A stretch of DNA of 64,000 bases from Arthrobacter sp. Soc17.1.1.1. Its GTDB lineage: Bacteria; Actinomycetota; Actinomycetes; Actinomycetales; Micrococcaceae. Of the stretch, positions 28,844-38,901 are shown piece by piece. The position numbers and the translations under genes were made by a program. Position 1 is the stretch's first letter, and each line of letters starts with the position of its first letter. The DNA lies in assembly GCF_036867195.1 (NCBI RefSeq), contig NZ_JBAJII010000001.1, positions 1,302,001-1,366,000 on the forward strand, given 5' to 3'. The notes below the pieces were generated by a model. The model did not search any database and had not been told where the DNA came from. It saw only the letters and a program-made list of their open reading frames with translations.

Positions 28844-30917
28844 CAGCACGCCGTCCGGCGCCGCCGTCGTGGCGCCGGACCCGGCGCGCCACACCGCCGA
28901 GGCCCGGCAGGCACTCGAGCTGCTCGACGCCGCCGTAGGGGCCATGGGCGGTGAGATGCGCGCCGGCCAGCACGAGATGGTGCGGCAGGTCAGCGAGGCC
29001 ATCCGCTCCGGCGACCACCTGCTCGTGCAGGCCGGCACCGGCACGGGCAAGTCGCTCGCCTATCTCGTCCCGCTCATCGCGCACGCCATGGACAGCGACC
29101 GCCCGTCGGTCGTGTCCACGGCGACGCTCGCCCTGCAGGCGCAGATCGTGGGCCGGGACCTGCCGCGCCTGCTCGACGCGGTGCGGCCCGCCCTCGCGCG
29201 TCCCGTCGACGTCGCGCTGCTCAAGGGCCGCTCGAACTACGTCTGCCTCCACAAGACCGGCGGTGGCTTCCCCGAGGAGGACGCCCCGGATGCCCTCTTC
29301 AGTCTCGGGGAGGACGCCACCCCGCACCCCGCCCCCGCGCCGGGCGGCGGCGGTCCCTCCTCCGCCCTCGGCCGTGAGGTGGTGAGGCTCCGTGAGTGGG
29401 CGGACAAGACCTCCACCGGTGACCGCGACGACCTCGTGCCCGGCGTGAGCGACCGCGCGTGGCGCCAGGTGTCCGTGTCCAGCATGGAGTGCGTCGGTGC
29501 CGCCCGCTGTCCCATGGCGCAGGAGTGCTTCAGCGAGAAGGCGCGCGCAGCGGCCGCGGACGCCGACATCATCATCACCAACCACGCCATGCTCGCCATC
29601 AGTGCGTTCGAAGGCCTCGCCGTGCTGCCCGAGTACGACGTCGTCGTGATCGACGAAGCCCACGAGCTGCACGACCGCGTCACCGGGGCGGTGTCCGGGC
29701 AGCTGTCCGCCTCGATGGTCGGCGCGGCCGCCACGGCGCTGCGCCGCCACGCCTCGATCGGCACCAGCGGACTCGACACCGCGGCGTCCGCCTTCGAGGC
29801 GGCGTCGGAACTCGTCCCCTCCGGGCTCCTGCCCGGCGGCCTGCCGGAGGACCTCGAGCAGTCGCTGGAGCAGGTCCGCGACGCGGCACGGGCCGCGCTG
29901 TCCGACACGAAGACCGACGGCAAGTCCGAGGCCGACGCCGACGGCGGCCGGCAGGTGGCCCGCTCGCGCGCCACCCTGGTCTTCGACCTCGCGGAGCGGA
30001 TCCTCGCGGCCTCTACCGCCGGCGAGGTGGTGTGGGCGTCCCGCCCCAGCACGTTCACGCCCGGCTCCGGCTATGCCCAGCCGGACGAGACCGCGCCGGC
30101 CACGCTCAACGTCGCGCCGCTGTCCGTCGCGGCACGCCTGCGGGAGGGACTGTTCGAGGACCACACCGTGATCCTCACCTCCGCGACGCTCGCCATCGGC
30201 TCCGAGTTCGGCCCCGTCGCCGGGTCGCTGGGACTCAGCGGACCGGGTGCGCCGGCGTGGACCGGCGTCGACGTCGGCAGCCCGTTCGACTACCCGCGGC
30301 AGGGCGTGCTGTACGTGGCGAAGGACCTGCCGAAACCGGAACGGGGAACCTCCGCTGCGCAGCTCGAGGAGCTGCTGGCGCTCCTGAAGGCCTCCCGCGG
30401 GGGTGCGCTCGGGCTGTTCTCCTCACGGCGCGCCGCCGAGGAGGCGGCCGAGGCGCTGCGGCCGCAGGTCGACTTCGAGATCCTCTGCCAGGGCGAGTCC
30501 TCGCTCAGCGGCCTCGTGGACAGGTTCGCGGCCGAACCGGACACCTGCCTGTTCGGCACGATGTCCCTGTGGCAGGGTGTCGACGTGCCCGGCGCCTCCT
30601 GCCGCCTCGTGGTGATCGACCGCATCCCGTTCCCGCGGCCCGACGACCCCCTGATGACCGCGCGCACGCGGGCGGTCGCACGGAACGGCGGCAACGGCTT
30701 CATGAGCGTCTCGGCCACCCACGCAGCGGTGCGGCTCGCGCAGGGGGCGGGGCGGCTCATCCGTTCGGCGGGGGACCGGGGCGTCGTCGCCGTGCTCGAC
30801 AGCCGCCTCGCCACGGCCCGCTACGGCGGCTTCCTCCGCGCAGCGCTGCCGCCGTTCTGGGCGACGACCGACAGGGCCACTGTCACCGGGATCCTCGAAC
30901 GGCTCTCCGCCCGCTGA
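28836..30917 (+). CDS. DinG/XPD-type ATP-dependent DNA helicase
   Basis: 693 aa, superfamily 2 helicase. Walker A AGTGTGKSLAY is near residue 69, DEAH box VVIDEAHELHD near 275, and motif VI-like THAAVRLAQGAGRLIRS near 633. Four cysteines fit an iron-sulfur domain: one in SNYVCLHK and three in MECVGAARCPMAQECF. It probably unwinds damaged or structured DNA. ATG 28836 lies inside the hflX end. No LexA box was found in front, so SOS control is not supported. A terminator follows. Confidence 0.9.
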   Translation: MSDSTPSGAAVVAPDPARHTAEARQALELLDAAVGAMGGEMRAGQHEMVRQVSEAIRSGDHLLVQAGTGTGKSLAYLVPLIAHAMDSDRPSVVSTATLALQAQIVGRDLPRLLDAVRPALARPVDVALLKGRSNYVCLHKTGGGFPEEDAPDALFSLGEDATPHPAPAPGGGGPSSALGREVVRLREWADKTSTGDRDDLVPGVSDRAWRQVSVSSMECVGAARCPMAQECFSEKARAAAADADIIITNHAMLAISAFEGLAVLPEYDVVVIDEAHELHDRVTGAVSGQLSASMVGAAATALRRHASIGTSGLDTAASAFEAASELVPSGLLPGGLPEDLEQSLEQVRDAARAALSDTKTDGKSEADADGGRQVARSRATLVFDLAERILAASTAGEVVWASRPSTFTPGSGYAQPDETAPATLNVAPLSVAARLREGLFEDHTVILTSATLAIGSEFGPVAGSLGLSGPGAPAWTGVDVGSPFDYPRQGVLYVAKDLPKPERGTSAAQLEELLALLKASRGGALGLFSSRRAAEEAAEALRPQVDFEILCQGESSLSGLVDRFAAEPDTCLFGTMSLWQGVDVPGASCRLVVIDRIPFPRPDDPLMTARTRAVARNGGNGFMSVSATHAAVRLAQGAGRLIRSAGDRGVVAVLDSRLATARYGGFLRAALPPFWATTDRATVTGILERLSAR

Positions 30918-30935
30918 CACGCCTGCCCCGCGGTA

Positions 30936-30976
30936 CGCGGAGGGCGCCGCAGTCGGGGACTGCGGCGCCCTCCGCG
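30936..30976. terminator. Bidirectional terminator between the helicase gene and lexA
   Basis: A 19-bp perfect GC-rich stem with a 3-nt loop between two convergent genes. It works for either strand. Confidence 0.85.
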
Positions 30977-30995
30977 CACCGGTGGAAGCGGGCTG

Positions 30996-31766
30996 CTAGA
31001 GCGCGCGCATCACCGAGACGACCTTGCCCATGATGCTGGCGTGGTCGCCGAGGATGGGCTCGTAGCGCGTGTTCTGGGGCAGGAGCCAGGTGTGGCCGTC
31101 GCGCTGGCGGAACGTCTTCACGGTGGCTTCGTCGTCGAGCAGCGCCGCGACGATGTCGCCGTTCTGGGCGCTCTGCTGCTTGCGGACCACTACCCAGTCG
31201 CCGTCGCAGATCGCGGCGTCGACCATCGAGTCCCCGGAGACCCGCAGCATGAAGAGCTCGCCGTGGCCCACGAGCTGCCGGGGGAGGGGCATGACGTCCT
31301 CCACCACCTGGTCCGCGAGGATGGGCCCGCCCGCTGCGATGCGGCCCACGAGCGGCACCAGCGCCGTGTCCACCGCGACGCGGTGCTCGGCGGAGGTCTT
31401 CCGCTCCGCCGATCCGTCCGCGCCGGCCGGCGCTTCCGGCGGCAGCGTGAGCGGGAGCAGGACCTCCATGGCCCGGGGGCGCTTGGGGTCGCGCCGGAGA
31501 TAGCCGAGCCGCTCCAGCTGCGACAGCTGGTGCGTCACGCTCGAGAGGCTCGCGAGGCCCACCGTGTCGCCGATCTCGCGCATCGACGGCGGGTACCCCT
31601 TGTCCGCGATCGAACGCTGGATGGTCTCGAGGATCGTCAGCTGGCGCGCCGTCAGCCCCTTGGACACCGAACGGCCGCGGGGACGGCCGCGACCGGCCGA
31701 GATGGGCACGGCGTCCGCCGGCACCGTGTTCGAATCCGGCCGGTCCGTCCGTGTTGGTTCCGCCAC
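30996..31766 (-). CDS. lexA: SOS repressor LexA
   Basis: 256 aa. N-terminal winged helix ([29 protein letters not shown]), then the S24 self-cleavage domain: cleavage site between A145 and G146 (RIAAGGPI), catalytic S180 (SGDSMVDA) and K217 (ATVKTF). GTG start has AAAGG 7-8 nt upstream. The promoter carries a LexA box over the -35, so it is autorepressed. A ~25-residue N-terminal extension is usual for actinobacteria. Confidence 0.97.
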   Translation of the reverse strand: MAEPTRTDRPDSNTVPADAVPISAGRGRPRGRSVSKGLTARQLTILETIQRSIADKGYPPSMREIGDTVGLASLSSVTHQLSQLERLGYLRRDPKRPRAMEVLLPLTLPPEAPAGADGSAERKTSAEHRVAVDTALVPLVGRIAAGGPILADQVVEDVMPLPRQLVGHGELFMLRVSGDSMVDAAICDGDWVVVRKQQSAQNGDIVAALLDDEATVKTFRQRDGHTWLLPQNTRYEPILGDHASIMGKVVSVMRAL

Positions 31767-31928
31767 TGTTGCGCCTTTCGCCCTGGACTGGAGATCCCGT
31801 TGTGCCCGCCTGCCGCCCCCCGCCTGCGCGGGAAACGGTTCTGTCAGTGGCGGGTGATTGCCTGAGGTATGTCGACGCCGTTCCTGCCGCTCCGTAGCAG
31901 CCGGTGACGTCGATGCCCTGCCCTGTTC

Positions 31929-31969
31929 ACGCTAGGGCAGACGGTGGGGCTTTTCAAACATATGTTCGA
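31929..31969 (-). promoter_or_regulatory. lexA promoter with overlapping SOS box
   Basis: The box TCAAACATATGTTCGA (31954-31969, plus-strand reading) matches TCGAACATATGTTCGA at 15 of 16 bases. On the minus strand, TTGAAA (31957-31952) and TAGCGT (31934-31929) are separated by exactly 17 nt, so the box covers the -35. This is textbook LexA autoregulation. The remaining lexA leader is about 160 nt. Confidence 0.88.
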
Positions 31970-32021
31970 GCGAGTCTCGACAACGGTCGTCCCTCAGTGC
32001 TAGAAATAGGCTCAGATAAAT

Positions 32022-32037
32022 TAGAACACGCGTTCGA
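32022..32037 (+). promoter_or_regulatory. Second SOS box, upstream of the LysM gene
   Basis: TAGAACACGCGTTCGA matches the palindromic LexA consensus at 15 of 16 positions. It is 49 nt upstream of the LysM ATG and overlaps possible -10 boxes TAAATT (32017) and TAGAAC (32022). Confidence 0.85.
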
Positions 32038-32086
32038 AACAGGAGTCCAGCCCTGATCGGCTATTCGAAGGGAAAGAGGCTAGGCA

Positions 32087-32662
32087 ATGGCTGAAGCACC
32101 CGCACTGCACGGCAGCACGGCGCTATGGGCGCCGACCCCCACCCGCGGCGGGGGACGCCTGCGTCTCGTCCGCCCCACGGCATCGGAGTTCCCCGCGTCG
32201 ATCCGTCCGCGTGTCCCCCGACCGTCCCGCAGGACGACGACGTCCACCACCTCCTCCACCTCGAACTCTCCCTACGCCTTCCTCCAGCCCCGTCCCTCCA
32301 CGCAGCCCGACGGCTCAGTACAGCCCCGTACCTCCACGCAGCGGAGTGCGGAGCGCCCCCTGACCCTGACGCGGCGCGGCCGGTTCGTCCTGGTCGGCCT
32401 GCCGATCGCGCTGGGAGTGGCGGCCCTCATCCTGCTCGGCGCCTTCCTCACCTCGCAGGCGCAGGCCGGCGAGTCGCTGCCCGCGCCGTCGTCGACGGTC
32501 GAGGTGAGTGTCGCTGCGGGGGAGTCCCTCTGGGACCTCGCCGTCCGGTACGCACCGGAGCGCGATCCCCGTGACGTCGTCGCGGAGATGGTCGAACTCA
32601 ACGACCTGCGCGGCTCCGTCGTGCAGGCCGGGCAGACCGTCGCGATCCCCGCGGACGGCTAG
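32087..32662 (+). CDS. SOS-linked LysM membrane protein (ChiZ/DivS-position)
   Basis: 191 aa. A long Pro/Ser/Thr-rich cytoplasmic N-terminus, one membrane helix at about 102-123 (FVLVGLPIALGVAALILLGAF), then an external LysM domain (SVAAGESLWDLAVRYAP...AGQTVAIP) that binds peptidoglycan. GAGG is 7 nt before the ATG. A LexA box lies upstream. Its position opposite lexA and its layout match Rv2719c of M. tuberculosis and DivS of C. glutamicum, which hold division during DNA damage; sequence similarity outside LysM is low, so equivalence is inferred. Confidence 0.85.
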   Translation: MAEAPALHGSTALWAPTPTRGGGRLRLVRPTASEFPASIRPRVPRPSRRTTTSTTSSTSNSPYAFLQPRPSTQPDGSVQPRTSTQRSAERPLTLTRRGRFVLVGLPIALGVAALILLGAFLTSQAQAGESLPAPSSTVEVSVAAGESLWDLAVRYAPERDPRDVVAEMVELNDLRGSVVQAGQTVAIPADG

Positions 32663-32729
32663 GCATGCAGCACACTGCGGCGGTGATCGTCGCCGGCCTG
32701 CTCCGTTCGCCGCTGCAGCCCGCATCGCT

Positions 32730-32735
32730 TAAACT
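32730..32735 (+). promoter_or_regulatory. Candidate -10 box of hisC (leaderless)
   Basis: TAAACT, 6 nt, then GTG at 32742. It separates the his genes from the SOS-controlled LysM gene. Confidence 0.45.
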
Positions 32736-32741
32736 CGTGAG

Positions 32742-33836
32742 GTGCCCTCATCCGTCGACGCCCTCGCAAACCTCCCGCTGCGTGACGACCTCGTGGGGCT
32801 GCACCCCTACGGTGCACCCCAGCTGGACGTCCCGATCCTCCTGAACGTCAACGAGAACACCCACGGCGTCCCCGACGACGTGCATGCAGCCATCGTGGCG
32901 GCCGTCGCCCGGGCCACGCAGGGGCTGAACCGGTACCCGGACCGTGAATTCACCGAACTGCGGAAGAACCTCGCCGACTACCTCGGCCACGGTCTCACCC
33001 CCGACCAGCTCTGGGCGGCCAACGGCTCCAATGAGGTCCTGCAGCAGGTCCTCCAGGCCTTCGGCGGACCGGGGCGGACCGCGATCGGTTTCCCTCCCAC
33101 CTATTCCATGTACCCGCTGCTGGCCAGCGGCACGGGCACCCGCTACGTCACGGCGGAGCGCGGGGCCGCCTACGCCATGACCCCCGAGGCCACCGCCCGG
33201 GCGGTCCGCGGGTCCGGCGCCAACATCGTCTTCCTGTGCTCGCCGAACAACCCCACCGGCACCGCCCTGGGACTCGACGTCATCGAGGCCGCCTACGACG
33301 CCGGCGAGGCCGCCCGCGCCATCATCATCGTCGACGAGGCGTACGGGGAGTTCGCCCAGCAGGGCACGCTGAGCGCGCTCACGCTCCTGCCCGGGCGCCC
33401 GCGGCTGCTCGTGTCCCGCACCATGAGCAAGGCCTTCGCCCTGGCCGGAGCCCGGATCGGCTACCTCGCGGCCGCGCCCGAGGTCACCGATGCCCTGCGG
33501 CTGGTGCGCCTGCCGTACCACCTGTCCGCCATCACGCAGGCTGCGGCGAACGCCGCGCTCACGCACGCCGACACGCTGCTGTCCAACGTCGAGGCGATCA
33601 AGGTGCAGCGGGACCGCATCGTGAGGGAGCTGGAGCGGCTCGGACTGTCTCCGGCACCGTCGGATGCGAACTTCGTGTTCTTCTCCGGTCTCGAGGATCC
33701 GCACCGCGTCTGGGAGGGACTGCTGGAGGCCGGAGTCCTCATCCGCGACGTCGGCATCCCGGGGTCCCTGCGGGTCACGGCGGGAACAGAACACGAGACC
33801 ACCGTGTTCCTCTCGGCGTTGACGAAGCTGCTGTAG
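32742..33836 (+). CDS. hisC: Histidinol-phosphate aminotransferase
   Basis: 364 aa, PLP-dependent fold type I. NANGSNE-like segment [19 protein letters not shown] near residue 167, VDEAYGEF, and the PLP lysine in [17 protein letters not shown]. It transaminates imidazole acetol phosphate in histidine synthesis. GTG start fits a leaderless message. It is separated from hisB by 146 nt, a gap larger than elsewhere in the his cluster. Confidence 0.94.
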   Translation: MPSSVDALANLPLRDDLVGLHPYGAPQLDVPILLNVNENTHGVPDDVHAAIVAAVARATQGLNRYPDREFTELRKNLADYLGHGLTPDQLWAANGSNEVLQQVLQAFGGPGRTAIGFPPTYSMYPLLASGTGTRYVTAERGAAYAMTPEATARAVRGSGANIVFLCSPNNPTGTALGLDVIEAAYDAGEAARAIIIVDEAYGEFAQQGTLSALTLLPGRPRLLVSRTMSKAFALAGARIGYLAAAPEVTDALRLVRLPYHLSAITQAAANAALTHADTLLSNVEAIKVQRDRIVRELERLGLSPAPSDANFVFFSGLEDPHRVWEGLLEAGVLIRDVGIPGSLRVTAGTEHETTVFLSALTKLL

Positions 33837-33982
33837 TCCGCTCCGGCCCTCTCTGGCCCGCGGGCGCAGGTCGCGCACGCGAGTCTCCTAGACTTGGGGG
33901 TGGTCCTGCACCGTGCATCGCCCCCACCCACCGCCGAACCCCGATCAGTGCCGGATGCCCGGCAGCGCACAGAAGGAATGCC

Positions 33983-34600
33983 ATGACAGTTGATGCCGCC
34001 CGCGGCCGCACGGCCCGGATCGAACGCGTCACGAGCGAGTCCAGCGTCGTCGTCGAGCTCGACCTCGACGGCACCGGGGTGTCCTCGATCGACACCACGG
34101 TGCCCTTCTACGACCACATGCTCACCGCGCTGTCGAAGCACTCGCTGATCGACCTCGCCATCACGTCCTCCGGGGACACGCACATCGACGTCCACCACAC
34201 CGTCGAGGACACCGCGATCGCCATCGGCGAGGCCCTGCGCATCGCCCTCGGCACGAAGGCCGGCATCCGCCGCTTCGGTGAGGCGACCGTCCCGCTGGAC
34301 GAAGCCCTCGCGAACGCCGTGGTCGACATCTCGGGACGCCCGTACCTCGTGCACGGCGGGGAACCGGCGGGTCAGGAGTACCACCTCATCGGCGGCCACT
34401 TCACGGGATCGCTCACCCGGCACGTGCTGGAGGCCATCGCGCTGCACGCGCAGATCTGCCTGCACGTCACCGTCCTCGGCGGCCGCGACCCGCACCACAT
34501 CGTCGAGGCCCAGTTCAAGGCCCTCGCCCGGGCTCTCCGCGCCGCCGTGGAACCCGATCCCCGGGTCGAGGGCATCCCCTCCACGAAGGGAGCGCTGTGA
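33983..34600 (+). CDS. hisB: Imidazoleglycerol-phosphate dehydratase
   Basis: 205 aa, monofunctional. The two metal-binding repeats are visible: [15 protein letters not shown] near residue 73 and [15 protein letters not shown] near 172. GAAGGA sits 5 nt before the ATG. A TAGACT-like -10 is in the gap upstream (about 33889). hisH starts at a GTGA overlap. Confidence 0.95.
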   Translation: MTVDAARGRTARIERVTSESSVVVELDLDGTGVSSIDTTVPFYDHMLTALSKHSLIDLAITSSGDTHIDVHHTVEDTAIAIGEALRIALGTKAGIRRFGEATVPLDEALANAVVDISGRPYLVHGGEPAGQEYHLIGGHFTGSLTRHVLEAIALHAQICLHVTVLGGRDPHHIVEAQFKALARALRAAVEPDPRVEGIPSTKGAL

Positions 34601-35235
34601 GCCCCCGTACCGTCACTGTGCTCGACTACGGCTCCGGCAACGTCCGCTCCGTGGTCCGCGCCCTCGAACACGTGGGAGCCGAGGTCGTCCTCAGCGCCAA
34701 GCCCGACGACGTCCTCACCGCCGACGGCCTGCTCGTTCCGGGCGTCGGCGCGTTCGCCGCCGTCATGAAGGGACTCAAGGACGTCGACGCGCTGCGCATG
34801 ATCGGCCGCCGCGTCGCCGGCGGCCGCCCGGTCCTCGGGATCTGCGTCGGGCTCCAGGTGCTCTTCGACGAGGGCGTGGAACACGGCGTGCGCACGCCGG
34901 GCATGGGCGAATGGCCCGGTACGGTCGAGCGGCTGAAGGCCGACGTCGTCCCGCACATGGGCTGGAACACCGTCCAGGCCCCCGCGGACACCGTCCTGTT
35001 CGACGGCATCGGGGACGAGCGCTTCTACTTCGTGCACTCCTACGGCGTCCAGGACTGGTCCTTCGACGTCACCCAGCCCGCCATGAAGCCTCCGCAGGTC
35101 ACCTGGTCCCACCACGGCGGGCCCTTCATCGCCGCGGTCGAGAACGGCCCGCTCAGCGCCACGCAGTTCCACCCCGAGAAGTCGGGCGACGCCGGAGCGC
35201 AGCTGCTGCGGAACTGGATCGAGGGCCTGCGGTGA
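34597..35235 (+). CDS. hisH: Imidazole glycerol phosphate synthase glutaminase subunit
   Basis: 212 aa, class I glutamine amidotransferase. Nucleophile C83 in [10 protein letters not shown]; the catalytic His-Glu pair is in TQFHPEKSG. It supplies ammonia to HisF, which is not in this window. GTG overlaps the hisB stop. Confidence 0.95.
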   Translation: MSPRTVTVLDYGSGNVRSVVRALEHVGAEVVLSAKPDDVLTADGLLVPGVGAFAAVMKGLKDVDALRMIGRRVAGGRPVLGICVGLQVLFDEGVEHGVRTPGMGEWPGTVERLKADVVPHMGWNTVQAPADTVLFDGIGDERFYFVHSYGVQDWSFDVTQPAMKPPQVTWSHHGGPFIAAVENGPLSATQFHPEKSGDAGAQLLRNWIEGLR

Positions 35236-35239
35236 ACCG

Positions 35240-35398
35240 ATGCTGAGCCTGGTGCTCATGGGAGCCGCCGGGCTCCTCATCGGCGGCGCCTACTCCCTGC
35301 GCAGCCAGGACTTCCCGCGCTGGGTGTGGATCGCCTTCCTCGCGCTGGCGGGCCTCTCGCTCGTCGCCGCCTACCTCTTCACCCTCCCCGGCGACTAG
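35240..35398 (+). CDS. Small two-helix membrane protein in the his operon
   Basis: 52 aa, too short for many gene finders. MLSLVLMGAAGLLIGGAY forms one hydrophobic helix, a short polar turn SLRSQDFPR follows, and WVWIAFLALAGLSLVAAYLF forms the second. It starts 4 nt after hisH and ends 57 nt before priA, with codon use matching its neighbours. I do not recognise the family. It could be a passenger of the operon or a membrane-associated regulator; nothing in the sequence shows which. Confidence 0.7.
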   Translation: MLSLVLMGAAGLLIGGAYSLRSQDFPRWVWIAFLALAGLSLVAAYLFTLPGD

Positions 35399-35455
35399 CC
35401 GGACCCCCCACCCGACCCGTCCCGCGGACCTCCGCAGCCCGCACGAAAGCAGATC

Positions 35456-36208
35456 ATGAGCCCCTTCGCCGAACAGCCCACGCTCGAACTCCTCCCCGCC
35501 GTCGACGTCGCCGACGGGCAGGCCGTCCGCCTGGTCCAGGGTGAGGCCGGCAGCGAGACCGGCTACGGCGACCCGCTCGACGCCGCCCTCGCCTGGCAGG
35601 AGGCCGGCGCGGAGTGGGTCCACCTCGTCGACCTGGACGCCGCCTTCGGCCGGGGCTCCAACCAGCCCCTGCTCGAGCGCGTGGTGAAGCACCTCGACAT
35701 CAAGGTGGAGCTCTCCGGCGGCATCCGGGACGACGCCTCCCTCGACGCCGCGCTCGAGCTCGGCGCCACGCGCGTGAACCTCGGGACGGCCGCCCTCGAG
35801 AACCCCGAGTGGACCGAACTCGCCATCGCCCGGTACGGCGACGCCGTGGCCGTCGGACTCGACGTGCGCGGCACCACGCTCGCGGCACGCGGCTGGACGG
35901 AGGACGGCGGTGACCTCTGGGAGGTCCTGCAGCGCCTCGAGGACGCCGGCTGCGCACGCTACGTCGTGACGGACGTGACCAAGGACGGGACGCTGAAGGG
36001 CCCGAACCTCGCCCTGCTCGAGCAGGTCCTGGCCAGGACCACGCGTCCGGTCGTGGCATCCGGCGGGATCTCGAGCCTGGACGACATCGCGGCCCTCCGC
36101 GACCTCGTGCCGCACGGGCTCGAGGGCGCCATCGTCGGCAAGGCCCTCTACGCCGGTGCCTTCACCCTGCCGCAGGCACTGGACGTGGCAGGGCTGCCGG
36201 CCGCGTGA
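35456..36208 (+). CDS. priA: Bifunctional ProFAR isomerase / PRA isomerase (PriA)
   Basis: 250-aa TIM barrel. In actinobacteria one enzyme does both the HisA step and the TrpF step, because trpF is missing. Catalytic aspartates are in [10 protein letters not shown] (residue 17) and [14 protein letters not shown] (near 172-176). GGIRDD and ASGGISS are the phosphate-binding loops. Dual function is inferred from lineage; sequence alone supports HisA-fold. Stop overlaps the next gene GTG. Confidence 0.92.
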   Translation: MSPFAEQPTLELLPAVDVADGQAVRLVQGEAGSETGYGDPLDAALAWQEAGAEWVHLVDLDAAFGRGSNQPLLERVVKHLDIKVELSGGIRDDASLDAALELGATRVNLGTAALENPEWTELAIARYGDAVAVGLDVRGTTLAARGWTEDGGDLWEVLQRLEDAGCARYVVTDVTKDGTLKGPNLALLEQVLARTTRPVVASGGISSLDDIAALRDLVPHGLEGAIVGKALYAGAFTLPQALDVAGLPAA

Positions 36209-37071
36209 GCCGGAGGGAGCTCCCCGCCCACATCGCGGCCGCACTCGCGGGCAACACCGCGGACTCCGCGGGCCGGGCGTGGGCCGGCCGGGACCTGTCC
36301 GGTCCCGACAACCCGCTGCACGCCTTCGACGACGACGACGGCTCCGCCGACCACGCACTCACCGCCGCCGTGGCGGGGCTCCTGGGAGCCTCCGAGGGCG
36401 CGGTGGACCAGCCCGGGCCGCGCGAACGGGCGGTCTTCGCGGCCCTCACCACCGCACGCGTATTCATCCCCATCGTCGCCCGGCTCGGCCAGGAGGCGGA
36501 GGGCGTCGCAGGCCTGGCGGCCGACAAGGAAGCCGAGATGGCGCTCGTCACGCTGACCGCGCCGGACGGGCGGAAGGCCCTGCCGGTCTTCTCCTCGACC
36601 GCGGCGCTGACGCGGTGGCACGCGGAGGCGAGGCCCGTGGCGGCCTACGCCGCGCGGGCCGCCCTGGCCGCCGCGGCGGAGGACGCCGAACTGATGGTCC
36701 TCGACCCGGGAGGCGAGGTGACCGTCGTCCTCCGGCGCCCTGCCGTGTGGGCCCTCGCCCGGCAGATCGGCTGGACACCCTCCTACGAGGACGCCGATCT
36801 GGCCTCGCTCGTCGCGACGGCTGCGGGAGCGGTGCCGGACATCCTCTCCGTGGCCCTCCGGCCCGCCGCCGGCGTCCTCGCACGGGCCGCCGACGGTAGC
36901 ATTGCTTCCGGCGGAGGGCCCGGACCGGAACTGCGGATGGACCTGCGACTCCGCGGCGGGCTGGCCCCGCAGGAGGTGCACGACGTCGTCGCCGCCTTCC
37001 GGGCGACGCTCCTGGGCCTCGACGCCTTCGTGGAACGCGTCGACTCGCTCGACATCAAACTCACCCGCTGA
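36205..37071 (+). CDS. SseB-family protein
   Basis: 288 aa. An SseB N-terminal-type domain spans about residues 75-190 ([55 protein letters not shown]). The C-terminal part is less conserved ([23 protein letters not shown]). The family has no settled function; it recurs next to priA and infC in actinobacteria. GTG overlaps the priA stop. Confidence 0.82.
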   Translation: MSRRELPAHIAAALAGNTADSAGRAWAGRDLSGPDNPLHAFDDDDGSADHALTAAVAGLLGASEGAVDQPGPRERAVFAALTTARVFIPIVARLGQEAEGVAGLAADKEAEMALVTLTAPDGRKALPVFSSTAALTRWHAEARPVAAYAARAALAAAAEDAELMVLDPGGEVTVVLRRPAVWALARQIGWTPSYEDADLASLVATAAGAVPDILSVALRPAAGVLARAADGSIASGGGPGPELRMDLRLRGGLAPQEVHDVVAAFRATLLGLDAFVERVDSLDIKLTR

Positions 37072-37102
37072 CGCAGCGCCGTCGGCCAGGAAAGACAGAA
37101 CC

Positions 37103-38431
37103 GTGAACTTCGCCGTCTACCGCGACCTGCTGCGGATCCGCTCCGTGCGGACGCTGCTGATCATCGGGATGATCGCCCGCTTCCCCCACTCCGCGGCAGG
37201 CGTGCTGCTGACCCTGCACGTGGTGCAGACCCTTGACCGGGGCTACGCGGAGGCGGGCGCCGTGGCGGCCGTGGTCACCATCGGCATCGCCGTGGGTGCC
37301 CCCTGGCGGGGCCGGCGGATCGACGACGTGGGGCTGCGCAGGGCGCTCATCCCCTCGGTGGTCGCCGAGGCGATCGTCTGGTCGGTCGCGCCGCACCTGT
37401 CCTACCAGTGGCTGCTCGTCGCGGCCCTGATCGGCGGACTCTTCACCCTCCCGGCCTTCTCGGTGATCCGCCAGGCACTCGGCGTCCTGGTGGACGGTGA
37501 CCGCCGCCGCACGGCCTTCACCCTCGATGCGATCTCCACGGAGGTGGTCTTCATGGCGGGGCCCGCGGTCGGCGTCGTCCTCGCCACGCAGGTGTCCTCC
37601 GTGCTCGGCCTCACCCTCGTCGGTATCGCCGCGGCGTCGGCCGGGCTCTTCCTCATGTGGGTCGACCCTCCGACGCGGTCCGAGCAGCTGCACGACGCCG
37701 CCCGCGTCACCGGACCCATCACCGAACCCGTCACCGGGCCCGTCCCGGCTCCCGGGCCGGCCGTGCTCGGAGGGGCCCCGGCCGACCTCGTGGGGTACCG
37801 GGACACGACGGCGGGGCGCCGGCCGTCGATGCTGCGCAGGGGAGTGCGCCGCGCGTTCCCCTGGCTGACGGGGCCGCTCGTCCTGGTCATGGTGATCGCC
37901 GCGGGCGCCGGACTGGCGCTCTCGGGCTCCGAGGTCGGCATCGTCGCGGCCCTCGAGCTCGCCGGGAAGGAGGGGCAGCTGGGGCTCGTGTTCGTGGCGT
38001 GGTGCGCGGCGTCGGTCGTCGGCGGCCTCCTCTACGGAGCACTGCACCGGCCGGTCCCGCCGTCGCTGCTGCTGCTCGGCATGGGACTGCTGACGCTGCC
38101 CATGGGGTTCGCCCAGGACACGCTGTCACTGGCACTGCTGTCCATCCCACCGGGCCTGCTGTGCGCACCGGTCCTCTCCGCCGCCTCGGAGAAGGTCGCC
38201 GACCTCGTCGCGGAGGACCGGCGGGGGGAGGCCATGGGCTGGTACGGGTCCGCGCTGACCTCCGGCGTGGCGCTCGGGGCGCCCGTCGCCGGGCTGCTCA
38301 TCGACGCGACCGGGCCGTGGGGCGGCTTCACCGCCGTGTCCGTGGTCTCCGCGGCCATCGGCGCCGTCGGCTACCTCGCCGGCCGCCGGAGCCTTCGGTC
38401 CCCGGCGGCCTCGGGGCAGCCCGCGCGGTAG
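37103..38431 (+). CDS. MFS transporter
   Basis: 442 aa with about twelve membrane helices and a long central cytoplasmic loop (around residues 190-255, Pro/Thr-rich). The first loop has GAPWRGRRIDDVGLRRAL, a variant of MFS motif A. The substrate cannot be predicted. GTG at 37103 has AGGAAAG 9 nt upstream and follows the SseB gene by 31 nt. The stop codon lies inside a hairpin that probably terminates the transcript. Confidence 0.85.
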   Translation: MNFAVYRDLLRIRSVRTLLIIGMIARFPHSAAGVLLTLHVVQTLDRGYAEAGAVAAVVTIGIAVGAPWRGRRIDDVGLRRALIPSVVAEAIVWSVAPHLSYQWLLVAALIGGLFTLPAFSVIRQALGVLVDGDRRRTAFTLDAISTEVVFMAGPAVGVVLATQVSSVLGLTLVGIAAASAGLFLMWVDPPTRSEQLHDAARVTGPITEPVTGPVPAPGPAVLGGAPADLVGYRDTTAGRRPSMLRRGVRRAFPWLTGPLVLVMVIAAGAGLALSGSEVGIVAALELAGKEGQLGLVFVAWCAASVVGGLLYGALHRPVPPSLLLLGMGLLTLPMGFAQDTLSLALLSIPPGLLCAPVLSAASEKVADLVAEDRRGEAMGWYGSALTSGVALGAPVAGLLIDATGPWGGFTAVSVVSAAIGAVGYLAGRRSLRSPAASGQPAR

Positions 38432-38439
38432 CGGGCTGC
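38416..38439. terminator. Terminator overlapping the MFS stop codon
   Basis: Perfect 9-bp stem GCAGCCCGC/GCGGGCTGC with a 6-nt loop containing part of the TAG stop. It lies between convergent genes and has no U-tract. Confidence 0.5.
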
Positions 38440-38448
38440 CGGGAGGCG

Positions 38449-38901
38449 CTAGTTGACCGGGCCGGTGTACTTCTCGCCCGGACCCTGACCTGGCGGGTCG
38501 GGGATGATCGACGCCTCCCGGAAGGCGAGCTGCAGGGAGCGCAGCCCGTCGCGCAGCGGTCCGGCGTGCTGGGAGCCGATCTCCGGCGCCGCGGCCGTCA
38601 CGAAGCCGGCGAGGGCGGTGATGAGTTTGCGTGCCTCGTCGAGGTCCTTGAGCTGCTCGGCGTTCTCCTCGTGGCCGAGGCCGCACTTCACGGCCGCGGC
38701 ACTCATGAGGTGGACCGCGGAGGTGACGATGACCTCCACGGCGGCCACCTCGGAGATGTCCCTCATCTGCCGGCGGACGTCCTGCTCGGCGTCGTCCTGC
38801 GTGTCGGGGCCCTGCTCCTGCTCGTCCGCGAAGCTGCGGCGGGTCACCGGTGCGGGCACGTCGTCGGGGGCGGGCTGCGGATTGTCGTGTGGGGTGTCCA
38901 T
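38449..38901 (-). CDS. DUF1844 protein
   Basis: 150 aa. Acidic N-terminus, then the DUF1844 core (ISEVAAVEVIVTSAVHLMSAAAVKCGLGHE; EARKLITALAGFVTAAAPEIG). Function unknown. It is divergent from infC, its usual place in actinobacteria. The ATG at 38901 has no clear ribosome binding site. Confidence 0.82.
   Translation of the reverse strand: MDTPHDNPQPAPDDVPAPVTRRSFADEQEQGPDTQDDAEQDVRRQMRDISEVAAVEVIVTSAVHLMSAAAVKCGLGHEENAEQLKDLDEARKLITALAGFVTAAAPEIGSQHAGPLRDGLRSLQLAFREASIIPDPPGQGPGEKYTGPVN

Noticed and set aside
36205..38431. SseB-like and MFS genes as part of the his pathway
   Set aside because: They follow priA in the same direction, but neither has a histidine-related motif; co-transcription is possible without shared function.
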